Shown one piece after another: positions 52,828-59,531 of a DNA stretch of 64,000 nt (position 1 is its first letter; the number at the start of each line of letters is the position of its first letter). The notes under the pieces were generated by a model. The model saw only the letters and a program-made list of their open reading frames with translations, searched no databases and was not told the DNA's origin. The position numbers were made by a program, and so were the translations under genes. Origin of the DNA: Nitrososphaeria archaeon (GTDB taxonomy: Archaea; Thermoproteota; Nitrososphaeria; JACIWG01); contig JARVJP010000011.1 in NCBI GenBank assembly GCA_029776065.1, forward strand, positions 402,961 to 466,960. The letters run 5' to 3'.

Positions 52828-53344
52828 TATGTTCACCCGTTTTTTGTAAGATGTCAACTATCTTTTCCACTACTTGTTCGACAGTCAGGTTGGTTGTGTC
52901 AACCTCATAGTCTGCAGAGGTCTCATATAGTTTTGCTCTGCGGGCTAGTAGTTCTTTGACTGCCTTAGACTGGTCCTCGACCTCAAGCAAAGGCCTCTTC
53001 CTTCCATTTTTTAAATTTCTTTCAATGATGGTGGCTGGGGATGCTTTTAGTAGGATGATAAAGCCATCTTGTTTTAGTCTCTCAATATTCATTTTGTTAA
53101 CGACTACTCCCCCACCACAATCAATGACCACATTTCTCATTCCAGCCACTTCCTTTACGACTTCAATCTCCATTTTTCTGAAGGTTTCTTCGCCTTCCTC
53201 TTTAAATATCTGGCTTACCGTCTTTTTTGTCTTATCAGATATCATATCATCTATGCTTACATACTTCCTTCCCAGCCTTTGAGCTATGGCTTTGGCTACT
53301 GTAGTTTTCCCTGTTGCCATAAAACCTATTAAAATAATGTTCGT
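52811..53344 (-). CDS. aroK: Shikimate kinase, AroK (P-loop) type, non-canonical start
   Basis: About 177 residues. Phosphorylates shikimate with ATP. The P-loop reads GFMATGKTT; Asp in SIDDMI and Arg in EETFRKME contact shikimate; CGGGVVV and RKRPLLE (lid) follow. Many Archaea instead use a GHMP-type kinase, so this bacterial-like enzyme is notable. The first ATG in frame (53320) falls inside the P-loop and would remove its first Gly, so translation must begin earlier, but only ACG (53344), ATT (53338, 53335) and ATA codons precede it after the frame's stop. The expected M-NIILIGFM start suggests ACG at 53344. Function firm, start open. Confidence 0.87.
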   Translation of the reverse strand, partial: TNIILIGFMATGKTTVAKAIAQRLGRKYVSIDDMISDKTKKTVSQIFKEEGEETFRKMEIEVVKEVAGMRNVVIDCGGGVVVNKMNIERLKQDGFIILLKASPATIIERNLKNGRKRPLLEVEDQSKAVKELLARRAKLYETSADYEVDTTNLTVEQVVEKIVDILQKTGEHNEGYR

Positions 53345-53346
53345 CT

Positions 53347-54207
53347 TTAAAGTGGTTCACCCTTTAACACTTGAACCGCGGCCTCCCTCATCACCTTTAA
53401 AGGTGCTTTACGACCTGTCCACTTCTCAAATGCTAAGGCAGCTTGATGTATGAACATATCCAATCCGGATATCGTTATCGAACAAGCATCTCTCGCATCC
53501 TTTAGCAGTCTGGTTTCAAGAGGGTTGTAAACAGTGTCCATAACCGTTATTTCCTTCCTCAAAAGCTTTTTTGGGATAGGTGACTGATCAATGTTTGGTG
53601 CCATGCCGACTGGTGTGCAGTTTATGACAAGATCTGCTTTTTTTAACTCCCTAGCTAGTGACTCATAGTCTAGCTGATTCGCCATGACCGGCGTGCCGGT
53701 CTTTCTTAAAATGTATTCTGCCAATTCCACAGCTTTCTCTCTCGTTCTATTCAAGATAACTATGTGGTCTGGTTTCTCTTTTGCTATTGAGTAAGCGATT
53801 GCCCGAGTCACTCCTCCCGCGCCCAAGATGACAACTATCTTGTTCCTCGGAATCATGTCACTACAAGATAAGGTTTTAATTGCAGCATCCGCATCGGTGT
53901 TGTATCCTATGAGTCTTCCGTTGTCGTTCACTATTGTGTTGACTGCTCCTATATCCTTTGCAACATCTTCTACAGTATCAAGAAGGCTTACTACCTCAAC
54001 TTTATGTGGGATTGTAACGTTCATCCCACGTATATCGAAGGCTCTCATACCGTCGACAGCCTTCCTTAGTGCCTCCTTTTTCACTCTGAATGCAACATAA
54101 ACGAAGTCTAGACCTAGGTCCTGGAATGCCCTGTTATGTATCAAAGGAGATAGCGTGTGTTCAATCGGGTCACCGATTACGCAACAGACCTTCTTGTTTA
54201 AGGTCAT
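53347..54207 (-). CDS. aroE: Shikimate dehydrogenase
   Basis: 286 residues. NADPH-dependent reduction of 3-dehydroshikimate. Substrate domain: VIGDPIEHTLSPLIHNRAF, MNVTIPHKVEV (catalytic Lys) and GAVNTIVNDNGRLIGYNTDADA; nucleotide-binding GAGGVTRAIAYSI and LNRTREKA, with the closing NCTPVGMAP and GLDMFIHQAALAFEKWTG. It overlaps aroD by four bases and its stop lies two bases before the probable aroK start. Confidence 0.95.
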   Translation of the reverse strand: MTLNKKVCCVIGDPIEHTLSPLIHNRAFQDLGLDFVYVAFRVKKEALRKAVDGMRAFDIRGMNVTIPHKVEVVSLLDTVEDVAKDIGAVNTIVNDNGRLIGYNTDADAAIKTLSCSDMIPRNKIVVILGAGGVTRAIAYSIAKEKPDHIVILNRTREKAVELAEYILRKTGTPVMANQLDYESLARELKKADLVINCTPVGMAPNIDQSPIPKKLLRKEITVMDTVYNPLETRLLKDARDACSITISGLDMFIHQAALAFEKWTGRKAPLKVMREAAVQVLKGEPL

Positions 54208-54896
54208 ACCCTATCACTTACCAACTGGATTCTTGTTTTCTGATCTATCATTTTATAGATCTTTTTGAAGCTTTCAAGGCTGATTTGCCCAGTGGCAGAC
54301 TCCGATCCAACTCCTGTTGAGACGTAGACAAGTTCCCCACCGAATAATGGGGAAAGTATCCTACTCACGATCCCTTTTTCTCCCATACAGAATGCAGTGA
54401 TACGCGTTAAGTCAGAGTTTTCTTGTAGTAGCTGGAGGATTGTTAAGTTGTCTTCGAACCTATTTGCGGTTGTAACTAATTTACATAAGTCCGCTCCTAA
54501 ACATGCCTCCTCTTTGATGATCTGTTTGAGCTCTGCTAGAGTTGGTGTCTCTCTTGTATCATGGTAGGAGATGATGACCTTCTTATTCGATTTCTTAGTG
54601 TATTTGATGACTTCTTTTACTTGATCAGATCTAAGTTCTATGTCGATGTAGGTTGCTCCTAGACTGATTGCATCTAAAAGTTCTCTTATGCGTTCACTTT
54701 CTGTCCCGTTCCAAGTGCCTCCTTCATTCTTAGACCTATTACACCCTATCCATGGTCTTCTCAATGTTTTGAGCAGAGATCGCCAGTATTCACCGATCAT
54801 GTCGATTCTGACCTCTATCAGATCTGCGCTGTTAGCTGTCCTGATCCATTCTGCATTATTATTTGAGATTACTGCACATAGCTTTGGCTTTCGCAC
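54204..54896 (-). CDS. aroD: 3-dehydroquinate dehydratase, type I
   Basis: 230 residues. Dehydrates 3-dehydroquinate through a Schiff base. Residues expected of type I enzymes are visible: DLIEVRIDMIG at the second strand, YIDIELRS, the catalytic His in IISYHDTRETPTL and the Schiff-base Lys in GADLCKLVTTAN; the C-terminal FCMGEKG is also typical. An insertion-like segment rich in Trp/Gly (RRPWIGCNRSKNEGGTW) follows strand two, equivalent to the usual R-x-x-x-E-G-G-x-W block. It overlaps aroE by four bases. Confidence 0.93.
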   Translation of the reverse strand: MRKPKLCAVISNNNAEWIRTANSADLIEVRIDMIGEYWRSLLKTLRRPWIGCNRSKNEGGTWNGTESERIRELLDAISLGATYIDIELRSDQVKEVIKYTKKSNKKVIISYHDTRETPTLAELKQIIKEEACLGADLCKLVTTANRFEDNLTILQLLQENSDLTRITAFCMGEKGIVSRILSPLFGGELVYVSTGVGSESATGQISLESFKKIYKMIDQKTRIQLVSDRV

Positions 54897-54903
54897 TTAT
54901 ACA

Positions 54904-55938
54904 TCACTTTCTTAGAATTCTGAGTATGTCTTTTTGTTCGACTTCGTTAATGGTCACCTTTCCTATTCTCTCTGGTAATACTAATACTGTCTTACCATAC
55001 CAAGCCTTCTTGTCTTTAGAAGTTTCTTTGACGACACTTTCTAAGTCAAGCTTTGTTGAAGTTGGTAGACCCAAGTTTTTTAAGAGGCTCTCTAAACGGT
55101 CTAGTTGATGAAATCCTGTTATCTCAGTCGCTACCTTTGATGCCATCATCATGCCTATTGAGACAGCAAAACCGTGTCTTAGCCTATAGTTTGTCAGCTT
55201 TTCTATACTGTGACCGAATGTGTGGCCAAAGTTCAGGATCATCCGAAGCCCTGTTTCTCTCTCGTCAGCTTCGACCACTGAAACTTTCATTTCCACACAT
55301 CTTTTCACGATCTTTTGCAGGACAAGTTGGTCCTTTGCCTTAATTTCTCCAACATTATTTTCAAGGAATTTAAAGAACTCCACATCCCTTATCACACCAT
55401 ATTTTACAACTTCAGCTAGACCGTTCAAGTATTCAAGGTTAGGTAACGTGTCTAAGAATTGTGTGTCTACTAGTATAAATTTCGGTTGATAGAACGTTCC
55501 AATTGTGTTCTTTCCTTTGAAGTTTATACCTGTCTTCCCCCCTATGCCTGAATCAACTTGAGCTAATAATGTGGTGGGTACTTGAGAAAAGTATATTCCT
55601 CGCATGAATGTTGACGCGACAAAACCTGCTAGATCACCTACTACTCCTCCCCCTAAGGCTATAAGCAACGATTTTCGGGTGAACTTCTTCTCAAGAAGTC
55701 TTCTCCAAATATATGTCGCTGTAGTTATGTTCTTGTATCTTTCTCCGTCGCCGATTTCGATTGTTTCCAGTCCGTTGTTTAAATGAATCGCTTCTAATAC
55801 CTTGTCCAACCAGTTTTTTGAGACGATCCTGTTGGTTATGATACAGACCTTTGAAGGACCTATGCTTCTTATCTCTGAACTTATCTGGTCGAGGATCCCT
55901 CTTCCTATCGTTATCTTACTGAATTTGCCTTTTATCAT
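54904..55938 (-). CDS. aroB: 3-dehydroquinate synthase
   Basis: 344 residues. Cyclises DAHP to 3-dehydroquinate with NAD+ and a metal. Seen: GDGERYKNITTATYIWRRL, ALGGGVVGDLAGFVASTFMRGI, VPTTLLAQVDSGIGGKTGINFKGKNTIGTFYQP and the metal His block NFGHTFGHSIEKL. The gene overlaps the DAHP synthase gene upstream by four bases and stops seven bases before aroD. This is the classical bacterial-type AroB, not the archaeal 2-amino-DKFP route. Confidence 0.95.
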   Translation of the reverse strand: MIKGKFSKITIGRGILDQISSEIRSIGPSKVCIITNRIVSKNWLDKVLEAIHLNNGLETIEIGDGERYKNITTATYIWRRLLEKKFTRKSLLIALGGGVVGDLAGFVASTFMRGIYFSQVPTTLLAQVDSGIGGKTGINFKGKNTIGTFYQPKFILVDTQFLDTLPNLEYLNGLAEVVKYGVIRDVEFFKFLENNVGEIKAKDQLVLQKIVKRCVEMKVSVVEADERETGLRMILNFGHTFGHSIEKLTNYRLRHGFAVSIGMMMASKVATEITGFHQLDRLESLLKNLGLPTSTKLDLESVVKETSKDKKAWYGKTVLVLPERIGKVTINEVEQKDILRILRK

Positions 55939-56729
55939 CTTTTCAACTCGCTTAACTCTATAATGAGCTGTCTAAACATGTCGAAGTTCAGTTGCTGCTT
56001 GTTGTCGCTTAAGGCACGTTGAGGATCGGGATGGACTTCGACGATTAAACCATCTGAACCTATGGCTTTTGCGGCTTTGGCCAGCGGTATCACTAACTCA
56101 GAAGTGCCTGCAGCATGTGACGGGTCTACAATTATCGGTAAGCTTGAAAGCTTTTTGATTATTGGGATTGAGGCGAGGTCTAATGTGAACCTTGTCTCAG
56201 TAGTGAAGGTCCTTATACCTCTCTCGCATAAAATGACATCCATGTTTCCCTCGTTCATTATATATTCAGCTGCACTTAGCCATTCTTCAATGGTCGCACT
56301 TAACCCTCTCTTAAGTATGATAGGTTTTGTGGTTCGCCCTACTTCTCTGAGCAGGGGATAGTTCTGCATATTTCTGGCGCCCAACTGTAATATGTCAGCT
56401 ACCATACAAACACGCTCAACATCCCGTGGGTCAAGTACTTCGATGACAACAGGCATGCCATATTCTTTTTTGATTTCCTTAACAATCTTTAGCCCCTTTA
56501 TTCCAAGACCTTGGAAGGAATAAGGAGAGCTCCTCGGCTTAAAGACCATTGCTCGAAGTGCATGTGTGCCATTAGATTTCAAGAACCCTGCTGTTTTAGA
56601 AAGCTGTTCTTTAGACTCGACTGCGCATGGGCCTGCTACGATTAGGAAGTCTCTCCCAATCCTTGCCCCCTCAATTACGAAGTCCCCCACCCTTTTTTCC
56701 TTTACAAGTTTTAGTTCCAACTTATTCAC
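55935..56729 (-). CDS. aroF: DAHP synthase, type I-beta (KDO8P-synthase-like)
   Basis: 264 residues. Joins PEP and erythrose-4-phosphate, the committed step of the shikimate pathway. Seen: AGPCAVES, KPRSSPYSFQGLGIKGL, ILKRGLSATIEEWLSAAEYI, LCERGIRTF and IVDPSHAAGTSELV with metal ligands. No ACT or chorismate-mutase domain is fused, so feedback control of the enzyme may be weak, making control at the operon start more important. Its ATG overlaps the transketolase C-terminal-subunit gene by four bases. Confidence 0.94.
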   Translation of the reverse strand: MNKLELKLVKEKRVGDFVIEGARIGRDFLIVAGPCAVESKEQLSKTAGFLKSNGTHALRAMVFKPRSSPYSFQGLGIKGLKIVKEIKKEYGMPVVIEVLDPRDVERVCMVADILQLGARNMQNYPLLREVGRTTKPIILKRGLSATIEEWLSAAEYIMNEGNMDVILCERGIRTFTTETRFTLDLASIPIIKKLSSLPIIVDPSHAAGTSELVIPLAKAAKAIGSDGLIVEVHPDPQRALSDNKQQLNFDMFRQLIIELSELKR

Positions 56730-57655
56730 CCCACAAATGATATGACCTGCTTGAATATGCTATCTTCGTCTAGTTGGAATTTCTGAAGTAGCTTTCGATA
56801 ATCTTCTGAAGACTCGCCGAACCTATCGAAAACACCTATTCTTTTCACCTTTACACCGTATTCAGAAAGGTTTTCACATAATGCTGATCCAAGGCCGCCT
56901 ATAACACTATGTTCTTCAATTGTGACAACCCTTCCAGTTCTTCTACAAATGCTAATTAGACGGGAGTCAAGTGGTTTTATAGTGTGAGCATCAACTATTG
57001 AAGATTTAACCCCACTTTTTAACAGCATCTTGTGAACCATAAGAGCGAATGGAACCATTAGGCCACATGCTACTAATGTTAGGTCGTCTCCTTCCTCCAA
57101 GACATTTACCTTTCCCAGTACAACATCATCTTCGTTTTCGTATATTTTTAGACAGAAATCTCTTCCAATTCTGATATACGTCGGACCTTTTGTTCTTATA
57201 GCCTGTTCGAAAAGACCCTTGGTCGACTGAGCATCCGCGGGCACAATCGTCTTCATTTCAGGTATAACTCTCATCAAAGCGATATCCTCAAAACATTGAT
57301 GAGACGAGCCATCTCCAAAATCACTTAGTCCTCCATGTGATGCTACTATCTTAACGTTTAGGTTATCCCTTGCAAGAGTATTCCTTATCTGCTCCCACGC
57401 TCTTAAGATGAACATTGAAAATGTTGCGACTATTGGAGTGAATCCTTCAATAGAAAGGCCAGCTGCGATGCCTACCATGTCTTGTTCGCTTATCCCCACG
57501 TTTACGAATCTGTTAGGGAATTTCTCCCTGAACCACGCTGTTCTTGTTGAATCTCCTACATCAGGGTCCAAAACGATGAGATGTTTGTTCTTTTCCCCTA
57601 GCTCTACTAGCTTTTGCCCGAAAGCGTCTCTGTAACTCTCAACTTTCAATTTCAT
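56726..57655 (-). CDS. Transketolase, C-terminal subunit
   Basis: 309 residues equal to the pyrimidine-binding and C-terminal domains of transketolase. Seen: RDAFGQKLVELGEKNKHLIVLDPDVGDS, FVNVGISEQDMVGIAAGLSIEG (catalytic Glu) and SHGGLSDFGDGSSHQCFEDIALMR, with a closing domain around DAHTIKPLD. With the N-terminal subunit it interconverts sugar phosphates, supplying erythrose-4-phosphate for the next gene. Its ATG overlaps the N-subunit gene by 17 bases. Confidence 0.93.
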   Translation of the reverse strand: MKLKVESYRDAFGQKLVELGEKNKHLIVLDPDVGDSTRTAWFREKFPNRFVNVGISEQDMVGIAAGLSIEGFTPIVATFSMFILRAWEQIRNTLARDNLNVKIVASHGGLSDFGDGSSHQCFEDIALMRVIPEMKTIVPADAQSTKGLFEQAIRTKGPTYIRIGRDFCLKIYENEDDVVLGKVNVLEEGDDLTLVACGLMVPFALMVHKMLLKSGVKSSIVDAHTIKPLDSRLISICRRTGRVVTIEEHSVIGGLGSALCENLSEYGVKVKRIGVFDRFGESSEDYRKLLQKFQLDEDSIFKQVISFVG

Positions 57656-58697
57656 TTATATCCATCACTGCTCTCTCATATTCTTCGGCTGTTGGAACGT
57701 AATGGAAGAGGTCTTCTCTTAACGACTTTATGCCACCATTTCTTTGAGTCAAGGCAATTACGACTACTGGTTTTGTCTGATTATGCTTGATGTATTCCAG
57801 TGTTGATACGACTTCACCTGTCTCTTGGCCGTTGACGACGATTACCTCCCATCCGAAGGAAGCCCACTTCTCTTCTAATGGTTCTAGTCGCTTTATTTTT
57901 TCTGTACTGCCATTTAATTGGCGGAAATTTCTGTCCACTATTGCGATCAAGTTATCTAATCCGTGATGTGCTCCACTCATGATGGCCTCCCAAACCTGCC
58001 CTTCGTTGAGTTCGCCGTCGCCTAAGAGGACTATCACTTTTCCTTTCTTGTTTTTAATCTTCTTCCCTAAGGCGATGCCTACGCCTATCGACAAGCCTTG
58101 ACCTAAGGAGCCTGTTGAAACAAGAACTTCCGGCAGGTACCTCCTTTCTGGATGGCTCTGAAGTCTTGACCCATAACTACCGAGTGAAAGTAACTCGTCT
58201 TTACTTATTACTTTTTTTTCAGCTAATGTGGCATATAAAGCGGGTGCAGCATGCCCCTTACTTAGAATAAACGAATTTTCGCTATTTCTTAGGTTGGGAG
58301 AGAAGACTTCGAATATGGAGGCCACTAGGTCGTTTGCGGATAGTGATGATGGAAGATGGCTCGATTGAGAGGATATTGCCTGCTTTAAGACATTGATCTT
58401 AACCTCTTTGGAGAGCCTTTTTCCACGGGTCCACTTCTTAAAATCGCTATTAGATGCAGCAAGTATATCTGATATGAGCTTTCCTGTCTGAGTTAATCTG
58501 ATGGGTTTTGGATTACGGGGTGTGCCATAAGTTACAAGGTCTAGTTCCCTTAGTATCTTAGTGTTCAACTTCAAGGTTGAAAGGGGAATCGCTGACATTT
58601 CAGATAACTCTTTTAGAAATGAGGTCGCTGTAGCCTCTTTGTTTTTACTTATTGAAGATAAAATTAATCGTTGGTTTTCGTTAAATGCTTTAAGCAA
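57639..58697 (-). CDS. Transketolase N-terminal subunit fused to an N-terminal winged-helix domain
   Basis: 352 residues as opened from TTG 58697. Residues of about 85-350 are the thiamine-diphosphate-binding domain: ILSKGHAAPALYATLAEK, GSLGQGLSIGVGIALG and GDGELNEGQVWEAIMSGAHHG ... VDRNFRQLNG. The first about 80 residues form a winged helix (NENQRLILSSISKNK, PLSTLKLNTKILRELDLVTYG, IRLTQTGKLISDIL), unusual for transketolase, so it may also bind DNA. The frame stays open 31 codons further upstream without a start; one base removed near 58782 would join it to ATG 58797, adding a duplicated GHG-x-PI-x-x-GE unit. The true start is uncertain. Confidence 0.87.
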   Translation of the reverse strand: MLKAFNENQRLILSSISKNKEATATSFLKELSEMSAIPLSTLKLNTKILRELDLVTYGTPRNPKPIRLTQTGKLISDILAASNSDFKKWTRGKRLSKEVKINVLKQAISSQSSHLPSSLSANDLVASIFEVFSPNLRNSENSFILSKGHAAPALYATLAEKKVISKDELLSLGSYGSRLQSHPERRYLPEVLVSTGSLGQGLSIGVGIALGKKIKNKKGKVIVLLGDGELNEGQVWEAIMSGAHHGLDNLIAIVDRNFRQLNGSTEKIKRLEPLEEKWASFGWEVIVVNGQETGEVVSTLEYIKHNQTKPVVVIALTQRNGGIKSLREDLFHYVPTAEEYERAVMDINEIES

Positions 58698-58704
58698 GAG
58701 CTTT

Positions 58705-58721
58705 GAGAGAATTATTCTCTC
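58705..58721 (-). promoter_or_regulatory. Hairpin just before the transketolase start
   Basis: GAGAGAA-TAA-TTCTCTC is a perfect seven-base-pair stem with a three-base loop ending seven bases before the TTG at 58697. It directly follows the two aromatic-codon mini-ORFs and contains the AGGAG-like purines, so it could mask a ribosome site or act in attenuation. Confidence 0.5.
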
Positions 58722-58783
58722 TCCTAATAAAATTGGCGTTCCATGTCCACTCTCACCTATAGATATTGGCTTTCCATGTCCAA
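58718..58783 (-). repeat. Two tandem 33-base units before the aromatic operon
   Basis: Unit 1 (58783-58751) and unit 2 (58750-58718), read on the minus strand, share TGGACATGGAA, GCCAAT and GAGAG with a fixed period of 33 bases. In the transketolase frame the units encode GHGKPISIGE and GHGTPILLGE with two silent third-base differences, which favours a coding origin. Each ATG within them also opens a six-codon frame (MESQYL, MERQFY) behind a Shine-Dalgarno-like AGGAG or AGGTG. Operator repeats are a further reading. Confidence 0.6.
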
Positions 58784-58797
58784 CTCCTGCTCACCAT
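58753..58797 (-). other. Mini-ORF rich in aromatic codons (candidate leader peptide or frameshifted N-terminus)
   Basis: From ATG 58797 the frame encodes MVSRSWTWKANIYR then TGA: two Trp and one Tyr in 14 codons. Its stop overlaps (GTGA) a second small frame, 58724-58756, ending ERQFY then TAG. A TATA-like TTTTTAAA lies at 58812-58819 and another A/T element near 58848-58856. It could be an attenuator leader, or the start of the transketolase gene thrown out of frame by one base at the first Trp codon (58782-58780). Confidence 0.5.
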
Positions 58798-58904
58798 CTT
58801 TAGCATGGTGGTTTAAAAAGGTAATGGACAGGTTAACTTAGCCAGTTGTTAAATATTTCCTCTGCATATGGAATAATATTATAAGTTCGCACGTAAGTGT
58901 TTGA

Positions 58905-59531
58905 CTAATCTAAGAATATTGGGCCTTCAATGTCTAGAAACTTGGGTCTTGTCTTCTCAAACAGGCTTATTTCCTTTTCATGGCTTAAAGTGTAGCTTAT
59001 CTCATCCTGTTTTAAAAGGAATCGTTCTCGGACTAGAGGGTCTAACTCAAGTTTAATTGTTTCTCCTTTATTTGTCCTTATTTCTTGGTTTTTTATATTG
59101 ATTTCGACTATTAGTTCTCCGTCCTTTGCTGCTTTCTGAATTTGTTGCACTTTATCTTCTGAAAGTTGAATACATAGAAGCCCGCTTTTCAGAGCATTTC
59201 CATAAAAGATGTCGCCAAAAGATGGCGCTATCACTGCTTTGAAGCCATAATCCTGTAAAGCCCAGACGGCAAATTCTCTGGATGATCCAATTCCGAAGTT
59301 TTTTCCTGCGACCAAAATAGTTGATTTGGCGAATTCCCTTTTGTTAAGTGGAAAATTGCTTTGAATTTGACCTTGATCGTCGTATCTCCATTTAAAGAAC
59401 AAGTATTTGCCAAGACCATTTTTTGACAACAATCTTAAGTACTCTGCTGGGATGATCTGATCTGTGTCCACGTTTTCTGCGAACAAAGGTACAACTTTTC
59501 CACTAACTGATTCAAACATCATTTGATTCAC
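58905..59531 (-). CDS. leuD: 3-isopropylmalate dehydratase small subunit
   Basis: 208 residues. Forms the swivelling domain of isopropylmalate isomerase for leucine. Seen: NVDTDQIIPAEYLR, FNFPLN-type segment NFPLNKREFAKSTILVAG, GKNFGIGSSREFAVWALQDYGFKAVIAPSFGDIFYGNALKSG. The length matches bacterial-type LeuD rather than the shorter (about 165-residue) archaeal form. It overlaps leuC by four bases and ends the ilvD-leuC-leuD unit. After it, about 200 bases hold the promoter region of the aromatic operon. Confidence 0.93.
   Translation of the reverse strand: MNQMMFESVSGKVVPLFAENVDTDQIIPAEYLRLLSKNGLGKYLFFKWRYDDQGQIQSNFPLNKREFAKSTILVAGKNFGIGSSREFAVWALQDYGFKAVIAPSFGDIFYGNALKSGLLCIQLSEDKVQQIQKAAKDGELIVEINIKNQEIRTNKGETIKLELDPLVRERFLLKQDEISYTLSHEKEISLFEKTRPKFLDIEGPIFLD

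Noticed and set aside
58561..58803. 80-codon plus-strand frame across the aromatic operon start
   Set aside because: Antisense to the winged-helix part of the transketolase gene and its upstream repeats; nothing supports its expression.
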